The notes below the pieces were generated by a model, which was not told the origin of the DNA, searched no databases, and was given only the letters and a program-made list of their open reading frames with translations. From NCBI GenBank assembly GCA_018398815.1, contig CM031601.1, positions 30,565,293 to 30,629,292 of the forward strand: a stretch of 64,000 nucleotides of DNA, in the 5' to 3' direction. This stretch comes from Conus ventricosus (lineage: Eukaryota; Mollusca; Gastropoda; Neogastropoda; Conidae). Shown here in pieces: positions 22,146 to 33,769 of this stretch (positions are counted from its first letter, which is position 1; each line of letters starts with the position of its first letter). A program made the position numbers and the translations under genes.

Positions 22146-22796
22146 CACACAGGCCTGTGTCAAACCCACCCTCCCAAAAACTCTGACCTTTGTTCGCTCT
22201 GGGGTGTCACCACCCCTCAATGGGGAGCTCCGCCCAGTCAGCGATTCCCCTTCGGGCATGCGCTTCGAACCACCTCCATGTAGTTCCCCCCCAACCCCGG
22301 GGGTCCACCCCCTATTGGACCTCATCTCCCACCTCCTCTCTTCCCCCACACGTCCGCAAGGACACTTCCTCCCTTCGGGAAGATGGAGTCCCCCCCCTGC
22401 CTTTTCTCCCCTAGGGCCCGAGTTCCCAAGCGACAGCTTCAGAGGGTGTTCCGCCGTCGTTGGTCTCAGGACCAACGACCGCGGGACCCAGAACCATTTC
22501 CCTAGGGCCTTGGTTCGTTGGGCCCGGAGGAGTGGCTCAGCCCCTCCACCCTGGGCCCGGAGTTTCCATCTCCTCCCTCCAGGCCCTGGAACTTTACCAG
22601 CCGCCTCCAACTCGGGCTGGGGGCCCATTTGGAGAGCGTCAAAGCCTCGGGGTGTGGGACCCTGACTGCCCGCTTCAAATCCCAATTCTGGAACTGGAGC
22701 GGCAGACTCGCCCTCCTCCACTTCCAGAACCCTGGTTCCCACCCATTCGGGTTCTCCTTTTCAAAGGCAACACCTCGGTAGCTTGTTCACAAAAAA

Positions 22797-22835
<39 letters not shown>

Positions 22836-24089
22836 CTCCACGGGCCCCTTTCCCCCGTACGAGGGCCCCCCCTCGGGCACACCCGCGAGTCACCCTTTTT
22901 GCGCGGCCCTAGCGGGGACACAAACAAACGGCAGACCCTCAGCGTCCCGGTCTGCCTCAACCAATGGGCCCTAGAGGCAACCCCACCTCGGGGTGGGGGA
23001 AAAGGTTCAACCCTGATCGACCTGTTTTCCCCCCGATTCAACCATTGTCTGCCCCGGGGTAGGGGCTCCGTCCCGGCCCCGGCGACGCTACCCCACGCCC
23101 TCCCCTTTCCCGGGCCGGCCCAAGCTTACCCTTCCCCCCTTCCGATCCCCACAAAATGTCGGAAACGGAACAAGGACCCAGGTTACTCTAGCCCCCCGGT
23201 GGCCCACTCGTCCTGGTTTCCCGACCTCAAGTCCCTCACCAGCACCCCCCTTCCGTTTAACGCCAGGGGGAAATGCCAGACAACCCCCTGGGTGCCCTCA
23301 CTCCAATCCCCAAATGCTTCGCCTCACGCCTGGTTTTCTGGCCGGCCGGTTGCGAGCATCTAAACCCCCTTCGAACGGGACAGGTCCCATCCTTCCCAAA
23401 AACCTCTCCATCGCCCGGGGGCCCTAGGAACTCCCGACCTGCCATTCCCCCGCCGACTACACGGGCCCCCTTTACGATTCAGATGGAGGAAAAAGGGTCC
23501 ATGGTCAAAGACAATTCTTTTCCCACAAATCGCCCCCCCAATACCCGATAGGAAAATTTTTTGTCCCACCCTTAACCCTGGCTAGCCCTCGGGGCTACAG
23601 GTCGGCCATTCGACGCCATCCCCAAAATGGGCGGACCTTTCCTTTTGGAAAGACTTATTCCAGAGAATCTCTAGAGGGGCTGTTTCGTGAGGGCCCAAAA
23701 ACCCCCCGGGTGTTCCCCTTTGGGGCCCCTTCACTGTATTAGTTTCAGGAAACCCCCTTTGGCCTTCCCTCCCTTTTTCCCTTCGACCCTTCCTCTATGA
23801 AGACCCCTTTTCCTCCCCTCGTTGGCCAAAGGCGAGGCGAGACCAGCCCTTTGCGGGGACCCCGAGACATTGCCTTTCCCCAGGGGGCGGCTCCGTCCTT
23901 TAAAATTTCCCTTTCCCGAAATTTTAAGAACCAGGAACCCGGAGTGCCTCCCCTTACCCCGCATCCCCCCTTGGCATACCCCAGGGGGAGACACCCCTTC
24001 GGAATGGCCCTGTGCTTTCCAAAGCTAAGACATAGGGAAATTCGGCCCCCGGGCCTTCGGGGAGGAGTCTTATTTACATCAACCCCCGA
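22146..24089 (+). other. DIRS interior: expected RNase H and recombinase N-terminus, not readable
   Basis: By position this should encode RNase H and the start of the tyrosine recombinase. I could not recognise continuous motifs. It contains a run of 36 G (22797-22832) and many C-runs. Confidence 0.3.
22797..22832. repeat. Poly-G run of 36 nt
   Basis: An uninterrupted run of 36 G inside the DIRS element. Such a length is more likely an assembly or polishing fault than biology. Confidence 0.9.
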
Positions 24090-24340
24090 ACATGAAAGAC
24101 ATCTCAGCTGGCACTATCTCTAAGGGCTCTCCAAGAGGTCAGAAGGCCTATTCCCAGGCCTCCAAGGGTCCCCCGTCCCTTGTCCCCCCCCGGGGGTCTG
24201 GGTCGAGCGCGGCCCGCTTCGGGGACATTCCCGCACTCTGTCCCCAGCGCCCCCTCCCGGAGGCAGCCTTTGGCGTTCGGAAAATCCCTTCAAAAATTTT
24301 ATTTAAGGGGCATCTCGACGGGGGGGATGGTTTCTTATGG
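24090..24340 (+). pseudogene. DIRS tyrosine recombinase, C-terminal remnant
   Basis: On the plus strand MKDISAGTIS at 24092 resembles the helix start preceding the active-site box of DIRS recombinases. About 100 bases later, in another frame, a segment reading LRGHSRTL corresponds to the conserved H/R-x-x-R region, followed by WRSENPF. In intact DIRS recombinases a catalytic Tyr lies close after this segment (FYLRD-like); here a stop intervenes. Identification rests on order and spacing as remembered for the family, not on an alignment. Confidence 0.5.
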
Positions 24341-24559
24341 GATATCCTTTTGGCGGTAATGCATCCCTATCGGGGGAAAACCCCCGTCCCCTAGGGCACC
24401 GCCCCCCTCCCTTTTCCTTTAAAATTTTGCAGGGCTGACATGGGACAGTATATGACCCAAATGGGGAGTTTGTATTTACTCCCTGTTTGGTAGTTACTTT
24501 CCAGTCAGACTCTAAAGCCCGCCCTACCCCTTCCCCCCCAGCGCCAAAGGGTTTTGGGG

Positions 24560-24702
24560 GTTTCCTTGCGTGCAGGCCTCGATGAATGAGGTACGGAAGT
24601 TGACACCGGCTTTTTCCCACGGGGGAAGCGGGTTTTGGGGATCCCTATGTCTTATTACTGCATTAGCCCCACAAAAAATTTGCCGGCAGAGTGACTAACT
24701 GC
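24560..24702 (-). repeat. DIRS right inverted terminal repeat
   Basis: Complement of the left terminal repeat. It contains AAGTTGACACCGGC near its inner end and GGCAGAGTGACTAACTGC at its outer end. Confidence 0.85.
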
Positions 24703-26214
24703 GGAAGCTTGGTTGACATGGAAGTATATAGCAAACCCGGGAGTATAATAAAAATCCCCATTTTCATTTTGATTAACTTCTCTCTTCTGTCGTCTGTCCC
24801 CTCTCTCTTTGCATATTGAAATATGTTGTTTTGCTTTATTAAGGCAACTTTCTTTTTTAACTTTGTTTTTCTACATGAGTTTTTTTTTCTTTTCTTCAGG
24901 GAGCAAAGGCCTAATTCCGTGAAAATTGTTTGAGAAAATTTCATGGTCTTGTTTAACTTGTGGTTAGTTAGATTTAAAGTTTTTATAGTTTATGAAATGA
25001 CTGGCACGACAAAATTTTTGATCTTTAAAATGCATGTTTTTTTGTTAACTGCCCCCTTTTTGGCCAAAGTCTGCTGTAATTATCTTTATAAAAACAAGTT
25101 TGTATACCTGGAAGGATCACATGGAATCTTTCCTTTTTTTTAAAAAAATTTTTGCGAAACAGGCATTAAAAAAGCTCTAAAAAAAAAACTTTTATGCAAA
25201 TCTATGCAACATTAAAAGCCCCCTCTCTTCTCCTCTCTAACTGCATTTTAAAAAGACTTCCAACAACAGTTTTTATTATTTCATATGTGACAACTGAGTA
25301 AAGTACATTCTGCTGTTTGAATTTTTGGGACTTAAAAATGTTGTTCAAATTTCCCTTTCTGTTACAAAAAATTTGTTTCTTTCTTTTTCATCCCCGGGGA
25401 TGTTTAAAAAAACTTTCGTTTTTTTCTTCAACCCCCCAATAAAAAACTTTTGATTGACCCCCCCAAACACACCACACACACACACACACAACACATTCCA
25501 TGACACCAAAAAAATATGTCGTCTCTTACCCTTCCGTATTCTGGCTGCTGAAAATCGGCCAACCTTGAGGATACCTCTTGGTAATGTGTCCACCGGGCCC
25601 GGTCTTCTCCACGCCCCTGGAATTGTGGATGAGTCAAACCATCACCCCGGGGGCACTGTATTTCCGCTCACAAAGGGCTCTCTGTACTCCCTTTTGTAGT
25701 TTTATTCTTGTTCAGGATGATTGGACGGATGGGGACACCGGTTTTTTTGTGCATGAGTGCTTGATGTCGTGTATAGTGTTGTTGATGGGTGAGTGGGTGT
25801 GTGTGTGTGTGTGTGTGTGGGTGTGGTGTGTGGTGTGGTGTGTTTGGGGAGGCTACATGCTAACCTCGTATTATTTTCATGTAGGCATTTGTTAAATTGT
25901 TTCTTTGTGGAAAATGGGGGGTATGCTGGTGTGTGTGTGTGTTAGGTATTTGTGGTGTCATCTGGAGTAAGGTTGCCGCCAAATCAAAGTTTCATTTATG
26001 TTGTATTTGATTGGTTTAACGTTTTTCACTTTTTTCTTTTCACATAAAGTTCCTTCATAGTTCAATTTGCATCCCCATTTCTTTTCATGCAAGTGAAGTG
26101 TATGCCAAGATTCAGTTTTATTACACCCAGTATCACTTACACAGTCTCTTTGGCCTTACACTCAATAAAAAACATAGGCAAAATCCATAAAACATTAACA
26201 AAAGCGAGCATTGT
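24703..26214. other. No gene; AT-rich with GT microsatellites
   Basis: T-rich and A-rich stretches with (CA)n at about 25472-25492 and (GT)n at 25797-25845 and 25930-25942. A minus-strand frame at 25500-25637 is open but unrecognised. Confidence 0.4.
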
Positions 26215-26241
26215 GACACTTTAAAGTAGGTAGCGACAGCC
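26215..26241 (+). repeat. Left inverted repeat of candidate transposon
   Basis: Starts GACACTTTAAAGTAGGTAGC; near-identical to the complement of 31261-31287. Confidence 0.6.
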
Positions 26242-27639
26242 AAAAATATTCTTGCTGTACTGAATGTAACCTTTGTCTTTTTCTAATAAATATGTTCAAA
26301 AGAAACAAAACAACAAAAAATTACTGTTCTGTCTTATTTATTTAGTTCCAGAGATATTGTCATTTAAAATTTGACGCTTCCAAAACGTTAGTCAAAATGA
26401 TGATTTGGAGCAACTTTGAAGACATAAAGCAGCCAAACAAAAGAAAACACACAGCTGTTTTTTTACAAACATGCATACCTCAACATGTATTTACAGTAAA
26501 ACAAATACATATACCACAGCAGACATAGTTTTTCTTCAGCGACAAGCCCAAAACAAGTTATTTTCACATTAAAAAACATCACATTTGCACATTCTACCAT
26601 TTTGGAGGCCCTGTAATTTTAACAAAATTATTTTAGGCTCATGTTTTCTTTCATTGTTCTTATGTACTAAATGTGTAGTGTAAGTCCATTTTTTTGTAGG
26701 CACATAGGAGTTCAAAATTATGAAATATGGAGGCTTACTTTTGCTAAAATGTGCAAAAAGTGCAGCAACAGACCATAATTATTCACAACAAATATACAAT
26801 AAACTGTCATAAATTTTAAACCACTTAAGATATTGCCTCAAAATTTGGTAATGTGATATATGTTGATAAATCCAATAATGTGCAGTTACAATTTTTTTTT
26901 TGCCCAATATTACTTGTCTTTACTGTTTTAAATGGCTGTCAGATGACCTGAAATGCCACGAGTGTCAAGCATGTGCAAGTCTTGAAAACAAGATTCAACA
27001 AAAGTTGCCTAAAAGTTAGTGTTGTCCATTTGGAGGCATGTTTCCTTTCATATGGTCAATAATAAGAATATAAAAGCCAGTTCTTACATGTCAGATTATG
27101 TAATATCTACCAGATTTTCCTGGGATCTGTGTCTTGTCCTGTACTCTATTTGTCTGTGTCTTTGGCAGTAACTGACCCCCTCTCATTCTAAATTTTGGTT
27201 CATTTTCCGCACTCAGCCACTCTGGTTTTGAAACCAGATTTTCCTGTTTCAGAATGGCCGTTACTTTAAATTTGATATTTTCAGTTATAAAAGAAATAAT
27301 TTTGAAAAAAAAAAAGACGCCAACATAGGGAGTTTTACATAAGACACTAGTGCCTATGGTTGCATTTACCTTTTGAAGTACACTGAAGTCAATTTCAGTA
27401 CAGCTTCTTGCCATTATGCTGGGGAGAAAAAAAAAACATTACAAAAGCAGAGAAATGTCACTGCCTCAGCTATTGGATGTACATATTTGGTGACTTTGAA
27501 TAACTGAGGTCTATAGTATACAGCACACTTTCTGATGTCTTTTCCCCTCTGAGCAGGTTTTATGATGTGATAAAGCACTAAACATCTACGAACAGAGCTT
27601 TGAAGTCCATTTGCTACTTTATGAGCAAATCCATGGTTT

Positions 27640-28035
27640 CAACGCACCATATTCTGCCTGAAGATAAGATGGGAGCAATGCTGATGTCTTTCCCACAGAC
27701 AAACACAAGTTTTTATAGACCTTCCATTTGTCTGCAACTTTGGGCTAAGCAAATGCTGTCTTCCTAATGCTGCACTTCTCCATGAAATTGATTTTACCCT
27801 CTTCTGGAGAGATGACTTCAACAACTTCACCAATGTAGAAGTCGTCATAGTAATGAAAGGCAACCAATCTCCCAACTTGCCAAGTGGTACATGGTGAAAG
27901 ACGACTGGTGTCCTTCATCGTGTGGATTTGCACTGTTGGAAGATTCAGGAGACAGACTTTGAGCAGCATCCTGAAGTCTCCATTATTTTGAGGATGGTGG
28001 AGCAGGACCATGGCCACAAATGACTGGCATTTCAT
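27640..28035 (-). pseudogene. Remnant with Tudor-like C-terminal domain
   Basis: The minus frame contains VGRLVAFHYYDDFYIGEVVE, then INFMEKCSIRKTAFA, one in-frame TAG, and PKVADKWKVYKNL. The pattern (V-x-F-x-Y-D-x-x-x-Y-x-G-x-V, then a hydrophobic-F-M strand) resembles Tudor/SGF29-like beta barrels that end many uncharacterised transposon-derived proteins of invertebrates. The upstream part (MKCQSFVAMVLLHH) is not recognised. It is a pseudogene because of the stop, or an exon with an error. It lies inside the candidate inverted-repeat element, so it may be part of its gene. Confidence 0.35.
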
Positions 28036-28611
28036 TGAGGGGAGCAGGATCAGGACTTGGGAGGATTGGCAGAATGTAGCGCTGACTGATTCACTTCAAC
28101 AACTGTAGCAGGTTGAAAGATGGCTGCAGCAGGAGGCGGCACACAATCATCTGCAGGTGGAACAGCAGGACGACAATTTCCAGGGTGTCTGCCACTAGCA
28201 GGACATGCAGCTGAAGCAGGATTGAAGGTGACAAGCACAGAATTTTCTGCTAAAAAGCTTTTGAGTCTGGCCCTCAGCACCTGGATTATACCCCCCAATC
28301 GCAGGAGTGGAGATTTTCTTTTCCAAGAACCACCCTGTGGTACTGAATGTCAGCTTTTAGTGCTGCAGCCTGATCTTTGCGTGTGCAATACACGAGCAGC
28401 AAACGGTTAACATCAACTGCAGTGCAGCATGGTGGTTCCCTGTGACCTTGCATCTGCCTCACGATTTCATTTTGCGTATCAGTTCTTCAAGCCAATGGTG
28501 CTTCTTTTTTTTCTGCCAGTTTTCCTCCCGAATAATCCTCCTCCTGCTAATACTGTCTTTCTCTGCCTGCTCGTTTTTGCTGCTGAACCATACAGAGATG
28601 GGCTTGTTTCT

Positions 28612-28880
28612 CTACATCATATTCATGGTGCTATGATGATGAAGAGATGCACTGCATCGCTTGTATAGGCTGACGTCCAAGTCTCCAAATGCCTGCTCAC
28701 CAACAACGTCGAAGAAGTTGGAGTAGAAAAGCTGCAGTGTCATCAAAGGTTTTTCTTCCATCAGTCTTCAGAATCAGTAACTGGATCAGCAGGCGATTTG
28801 TCAGTTCAACGTTGGAAGTGTGATCAATGCCCTTCCATAAGCAAGGAAAACAGATTGTAGTCGTGCGAACACTGGACCAT
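28612..28880 (-). pseudogene. Exon-like segment, unrecognised
   Basis: On the minus strand a strong polypyrimidine acceptor (ctgcctttttgcag) ends at 28881. After it come readable blocks in changing frames: GPVFARLQSVFLAYGRA, then SNVELTNRLLIQLLILKTDG, then LQLFYSNFFDVVGEQAFGDL followed by DVSLYKRC, stopping at 28612. The blocks look like protein but need two frame changes. No family is recognised. It could be an exon of the gene carried by the candidate element or of an unrelated host gene. Confidence 0.3.
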
Positions 28881-29399
28881 CTGCAAAAAGGCAGCAGAAA
28901 AAAAGTATATTTTAAGTCTAACAACAGTTTGAGCATAATAAAACACTAGCTATATAGTGTATGAACTGATTTAAGCATTTGTGTTTCAACAGAAACAGAA
29001 TAAGTACACATCAAACTAAGCTACATAAGTTCTTCGTGCATGCAAGTAAATTTGCATTTAATTTCTTGAAGCTAAACTATTCATTGCTACTAACACTGAA
29101 TGAGTGTGCATATATGTTTGTGCTCCACACTTTGGACATTTTCATGACTGATCATGTACTATTTCTTTTCAGAATAAACACATGTACATGTAATTATATT
29201 TATAGCAATACAGTTACACATTATCTCCATGGCAACCTATATATGAATATTTATGCAATTAATTAGATGTTTCTATTCACAAACTTACACTGATGTGTTT
29301 ATTCAAGTAAGTTCATATTTCCATTCATAAACGTTACAATGGTGTCTTTCTTCGATGTATTAAGTCACCGAGTCAACTGCTAACCCCCCACTCCATAAC

Positions 29400-29875
29400 A
29401 CAGACACACACACACTTGTTGACATGTCATGTGTGTTTATAAAAAAAAAAAAGCAAAACAGACCAGAAGAAAGTGTGTGTGTGTGTGTGTGGTGTGTGTG
29501 TGTTGGTGTGTGTGTCACGCGCATGCATTTCACATAGGATATAGTGATTTCAGACAGAAAACAGGAAGAGGTGCGTGTATAAATATGTTATGTGCATGCT
29601 TATTTGAGCATGTGGGTGTCTGCTTCTATGTGTCTGCCTCTGTGTGTTTGTGTTTGAGGGGTGTGTGTGTGTGTGTGTGTGTGTGTGGTGTGGTGTGTGT
29701 GTTGTGTGTGAGCATGTGAGTGGCTGCCTCTATGTGTCTGCCTCTGTGTGTTTGTGTTTGAGTGTGTGTGTGTGTGTGTGTGTGTTGTGTGTGTGTGTGT
29801 CTGTGCCTGTGCTTGTGTGGGTGTGTGTGTGGTGTGTGTGTGTGTGTGTGTGTTGTGTGTGTGTGTGTGTGCATT
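29400..29875. repeat. GT/CA microsatellite cluster
   Basis: (CA)n at 29401-29415 and (GT)n at 29473-29517, 29658-29712 and 29761-29872. The segment around 29620-29660 recurs at about 29725-29765 (CTCTATGTGTCTGCCTCTGT), so the tract also contains a roughly 100-bp duplication. Confidence 0.9.
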
Positions 29876-30577
29876 TGAAAATGCATTTGATTGCACAAAA
29901 CAGAGGATCCATCTTAACATAATATTGAAACATTACGTTAATAGTATATTTTAAACTTTGAGAATCATCACTTTCAGTATTCCTTATCAGGAGAGAATAT
30001 TCCTCATACAATTAAAATTGATTACAGGCACACTCAGCACTAATGAAAAAACTTCACATTGATTCGAGGCTTTTTGTCTGCATTTGCATAAACGGGCTTA
30101 ACAAAGAAAATCGTGTTAATATGGGCCTATTATCAATAGCAATTAAGGGAATTTTCATTGTGATAGTTGTTTGAAAACATTTCTTCTTTGAAACTTGAAG
30201 CGATCGTGTTTGTCAAACGACGGGGTTGAAGTGAGTTACTTCCCTTGGCAAAACACAATCGTTCACTTTTTCGTTGTTTTCCTGACCTAAACCATGAATG
30301 TGAAAGTGAAAAAATTACACAAGTAAGATAAAACATCAAACTTTTGAATGACTAAAATTACTAATGTTAAAAATGTTGTTTATACATAAACTTTGTAAAA
30401 ATAACTGACCAAAACTTGACTTCCGGTTATGTGAGAATTTGTGCTTCAGGCATTCACATCTCATCTGACTGTTTTGCAAATACCTCTTAATCTAATAAAA
30501 ATAAAAATAAAAACTAATGCAATACGACAGTATTACAATAAACAATCATATCTGTGCGATGTTTAGGGGATTCTTAC

Positions 30578-30709
30578 CGATTTCCATGCAAAAATTCTCC
30601 AGATCTTGTTCTTCGAAGTTCGAGTGGCGTTGCCCTTGTTTTGTTTTGAAGCCACATGTGCTGCCGACGATTTGGTCCATGAGACACTTGTTTTCATTGG
30701 CTGAATTGA
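30578..30709 (-). CDS. Candidate 132-nt exon, unrecognised
   Basis: On the minus strand the stretch is bounded by the acceptor cattgcctgtcctag and the donor gtaagaatcc and is an exact multiple of three. Two frames are open throughout; the more protein-like reads NSANENKCLMDQIVGSTCGF and later RHSNFEEQDLENFCMEI. Neither resembles RNF213. It lies 0.55 kb inside the right inverted repeat of the candidate transposon and could be its first coding exon. Support is from splice signals only. Confidence 0.3.
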
Positions 30710-31260
30710 CTAGGACAGGCAATGAATACATTAACCTTGTACCTCAATCAAAAGAGTACAGTCTATACTTCATTCTGAGCACAGGAAACATGTGTCTGTG
30801 ATCGTTGTTTGTTTTTTTTCTATCCGAATTTCGCGAAAATTGCCAGAGCTGTTACAAAAACTTTGTCCCCTGTTTTCATTTTTACAATATTTGAATTTGC
30901 CCTCTGAAAATGCAATTCTGTTTTAAATTCCCTTTATTTTGATACCTCATCCGGCCATGTGCATTGTCTGTACTGTTTAATATTTGGTAAGAAAGTGCAC
31001 TGTGTCAAAGTTGACTTGACCAAAATGGCTGCGTGCGCCGGACACGTGACAGAAGTAAGCGGCTCACACACCTCATTCTCTCTTTAGTATTTATTTCTTC
31101 CCAAACATTCACACTTAAAATAATACTCATTCAAAAGGGAAAGATTGAACTTTATTTTGACATATCATTCAAAGCACAAGGTGCAAGGCCATGAGCATAA
31201 GAGTGCACAGAAAATGAGCAAAATCGGTGTGCGTACCAGTTGATGACAGAGCACTGCTTC

Positions 31261-31287
31261 GGCTGCCGCTACCTATTTAAAGTGTTC
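31261..31287 (-). repeat. Right inverted repeat of candidate transposon
   Basis: Plus strand starts GGCTGCCGCTACCTATTTAA; pairs with 26215-26241. Confidence 0.6.
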
Positions 31288-33459
31288 AGAAGAGTAAAAT
31301 GGTGAGCCTCACTTCATGCAACTCTAAGAGAAAAGCCAATAAGCTCACAAGTTCATGTGCTGTCTGAGCCTGTCAGTTACCTGACATAACTGTTTATTTA
31401 TCAATGGAAAAATTATCTTCCTGTTTATCTGTCTACCAGATAGATAGATAGACGGACAGACAGATGGACAGATGGACAGATAGATAAATAAACAGAAATG
31501 CAGACATAGACAGTGCTGTGCATGATAGTAAAGAATTATCAAAATGCGTAAAGACACATCTTGAGACACCCAAATGCACCACTGATAAAATTTATCACTA
31601 CCAAATGATGCAAAACATATTCTTATGTCAAATAACAAGAGATACTATCATCATCATTATTTACAGTGCCTATCCCCAATCAGAGTCCAAGTTCTAAGAG
31701 CTTTACAATCCATCCATCCTCTCATTTACACAACAGGCTGCCTACCTGGGTAGAGCAAACTAAAGAGCTGCCTGCTGGCATTACGTTTGATCATTTTCCA
31801 TGTAAATCAGTCAGATATTAGTTTTGTTCCTTCATTCTTCTGATTTTTCACATGGCACATGCTATGGTTAATTTGTCATCGATACCAACAGCCAAACTGG
31901 CCTTCTCTTCCGAAAGTTGGTGATGGGATTTTGCATGTGTCCAAGATATATGTGTATGTTCACACACAGAACTTCAGTTTACAATCTCATAAAAATTAGG
32001 TCAGAACCAATGTTAAATCCAAGGGAAAAATCCTCCTGTACCAAAAAAGCTGGTGGATATTTGAACCCGCAACCTCAAGATCACCAGGGTTACGAGTCTG
32101 GCACTCTCTCGATTGTAGTATACTGTAATACAATAAGTGGTCATACACCCCAAAACTAAAAGACATACATTTTATATCCAAGATACACCATGAAAATCCT
32201 CTCATACCCAAAACACTGAAAAAAAATATTCAGGTACCCGAAGTCACAAACGAACATCTCCCAATCCTCATAAGCATTACAAAAAACTCATCATAAGGCG
32301 TAAGTGGATCAAATCACAAAGGAGGGAAGTTCCGTAATTTTTCAAGAACCTAAACTGTCATTAAATGGCAATCCAGTATTAAAAAAGAAAAAAAAAAAAT
32401 GGGGATGGGAGTGGGATTAACAAGTGGATGTGGGGAGGGGGGGTACAAAGAGTAACCTTTACCATACAGCCTAAAAAAGACACAGATTTCTAGAGGTATC
32501 AAGGGGGTGGGCAGTGCAGTTTGGGGAATTGAAGAGGGAAAAAGAGAATGGCCAAAGGGATGGAGGAGGTTGGAGGTGGGGGAGGGGCTCCATATCAAGG
32601 ATATAAAAAAAAAGTGGGGAAAGAGAGAGAACTATCAATTTTGTGGAAGAAATGAATAAAAGCGATTTCTAAACCAACACTACCCGCTATTCTCTGGAGG
32701 GAAGAAGAGTATGGAGTTCCTGTAACACTTTTCCATCCCTCAACATCATTCTCCTCTTTCCCATCTAACCAGACCTATCTGATGCTAAAACGGACAAATG
32801 TTCAAATGCACTAAAACCCTATGTAGATACCCAAATGCAGCAATGATACATTCTCTTATAACAAAATGCTACAAAGAAACATCTTTACATGCAAAAAAAA
32901 ATTTTCATAATCCCAAATGCATCCCAAATAATATTTTAGACCTCCAAAGTGACCATAGATAATTCTTCAGACATCCAAATACATAAATGAATGTTGATAA
33001 AGCATGGGTATCCATGATAACATGAAGGTGGTGCTGTAAGAAAGAACATGTTAAATGGGAAAAAAAAGACAAATCTGAGAAACTCACACTGACACTTTTT
33101 TCCAGTTGTCTTTGTTTTTCTCCTTTTTGGGGTGGTGGTGATGGTGTATTTTTGACAAACAGTCGATATGAGTTCAGAAAAAATTTAGACATAGCAAACG
33201 TGCCTACAAAGAGAAAGAATTACAGAACAAAGCAGAGAAAGAATCAAGAACAAAACAACATGTTTCATACCATATTCAAGTCATTGCCATTTTCAATTTA
33301 AAAAACAGTCACTATTAAGTAGTATATTGCTATTCCTAGCAAATGTGATGCACATTTGGCTATGAACAATTGAATCTGCAAGAAAACACTTAAAAAATAG
33401 AAAATTAGTAGAGAAAACAATCATCTGCAAATACAAAATAACAAACAAAACAAGCTTAC
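31288..33459. other. Intronic sequence, no gene seen
   Basis: Contains a TAGA/GACA microsatellite at about 31436-31495 and purine-rich stretches at 32380-32640. No exon with splice sites and protein similarity was found, although an RNF213 segment is expected somewhere between 33460 and 16678. Confidence 0.5.
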
Positions 33460-33671
33460 AAGCTTTTCTGGAAGATCCTTGTCAGCCCGGATGTTTCTTG
33501 CCACTTCACAGCATCGCTCAAGAAAAGTTGCCTGGCTGCTGGACTGAAAGATGAGGGGAGCATAGCCTGTGATGACAGCACGAAGATTCCGGATTTTGTC
33601 CATTTCTCTAGGGTCATCCCCAACATAGTTGAGAGCCAGGTCAACAAACACTTTCAGTTCCTTCATACCGT
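33460..33671 (-). CDS. RNF213-like: RNF213-like gene exon (VDLA...GYAPL segment)
   Basis: Minus-strand exon of 212 nt between the acceptor gcttgtcttttgcag and the donor gtaagc. The product is about 70 residues with GMKELKVFVDLALNYVGDDP, then MDKIRNLRAVITGYAPLIFQ and a C-terminal DKDLPEKL. In vertebrate RNF213 the stalk region has ELKVFVDLAS, HDAVQGYAPLLY and LPRKL in the same order and spacing (from memory), which is the main evidence for the gene. It starts in phase 1 (first two bases finish a codon), fitting the single base left by the exon at 35630-35735, and ends in phase 0. Confidence 0.8.
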
Positions 33672-33769
33672 CTGCAAAAGACAAGCAGTTTTGATTAACT
33701 GTCTCTGCTCATATGGTGTAATAGTTAGTAACAAATTAATAAGATGATATTCTACATGGACTTTAGCCT

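Larger units (their letters stand above)
18283..24702 (+). mobile_element. DIRS-type tyrosine-recombinase retrotransposon, GC-rich, degraded
   Basis: A 6.42-kb unit bounded by inverted repeats whose outer 18 bases are identical (GCAGTTAGTCACTCTGCC at 18283 and its complement ending 24702). Similarity continues inward for about 140 bp. Inside are a DIRS-type reverse transcriptase and, near the 3' end, remnants of a tyrosine recombinase. Inverted termini plus RT plus recombinase without DDE integrase define DIRS elements, which insert through a circular intermediate and leave no target-site duplication; none is seen here. The GC content is far above the AT-rich flanks. It sits in an intron of the RNF213-like gene in antisense orientation. 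Confidence 0.85.
26215..31287 (-). mobile_element. Candidate 5-kb DNA transposon bounded by inverted repeats
   Basis: The sequence at 26215-26241 (GACACTTTAAAGTAGGTAGC and on) and the complement of 31261-31287 (GAACACTTTAAATAGGTAGC and on) agree at 24 of 25 aligned bases with two one-base gaps. They face each other 5.07 kb apart. Between them the minus strand has exon-like pieces (30578-30709, 28612-28880) and a protein remnant with a Tudor-like segment (27640-28035). No target-site duplication was recognised. The superfamily is unknown. The repeats could alternatively be a coincidental pair from a dispersed family. Confidence 0.45.
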
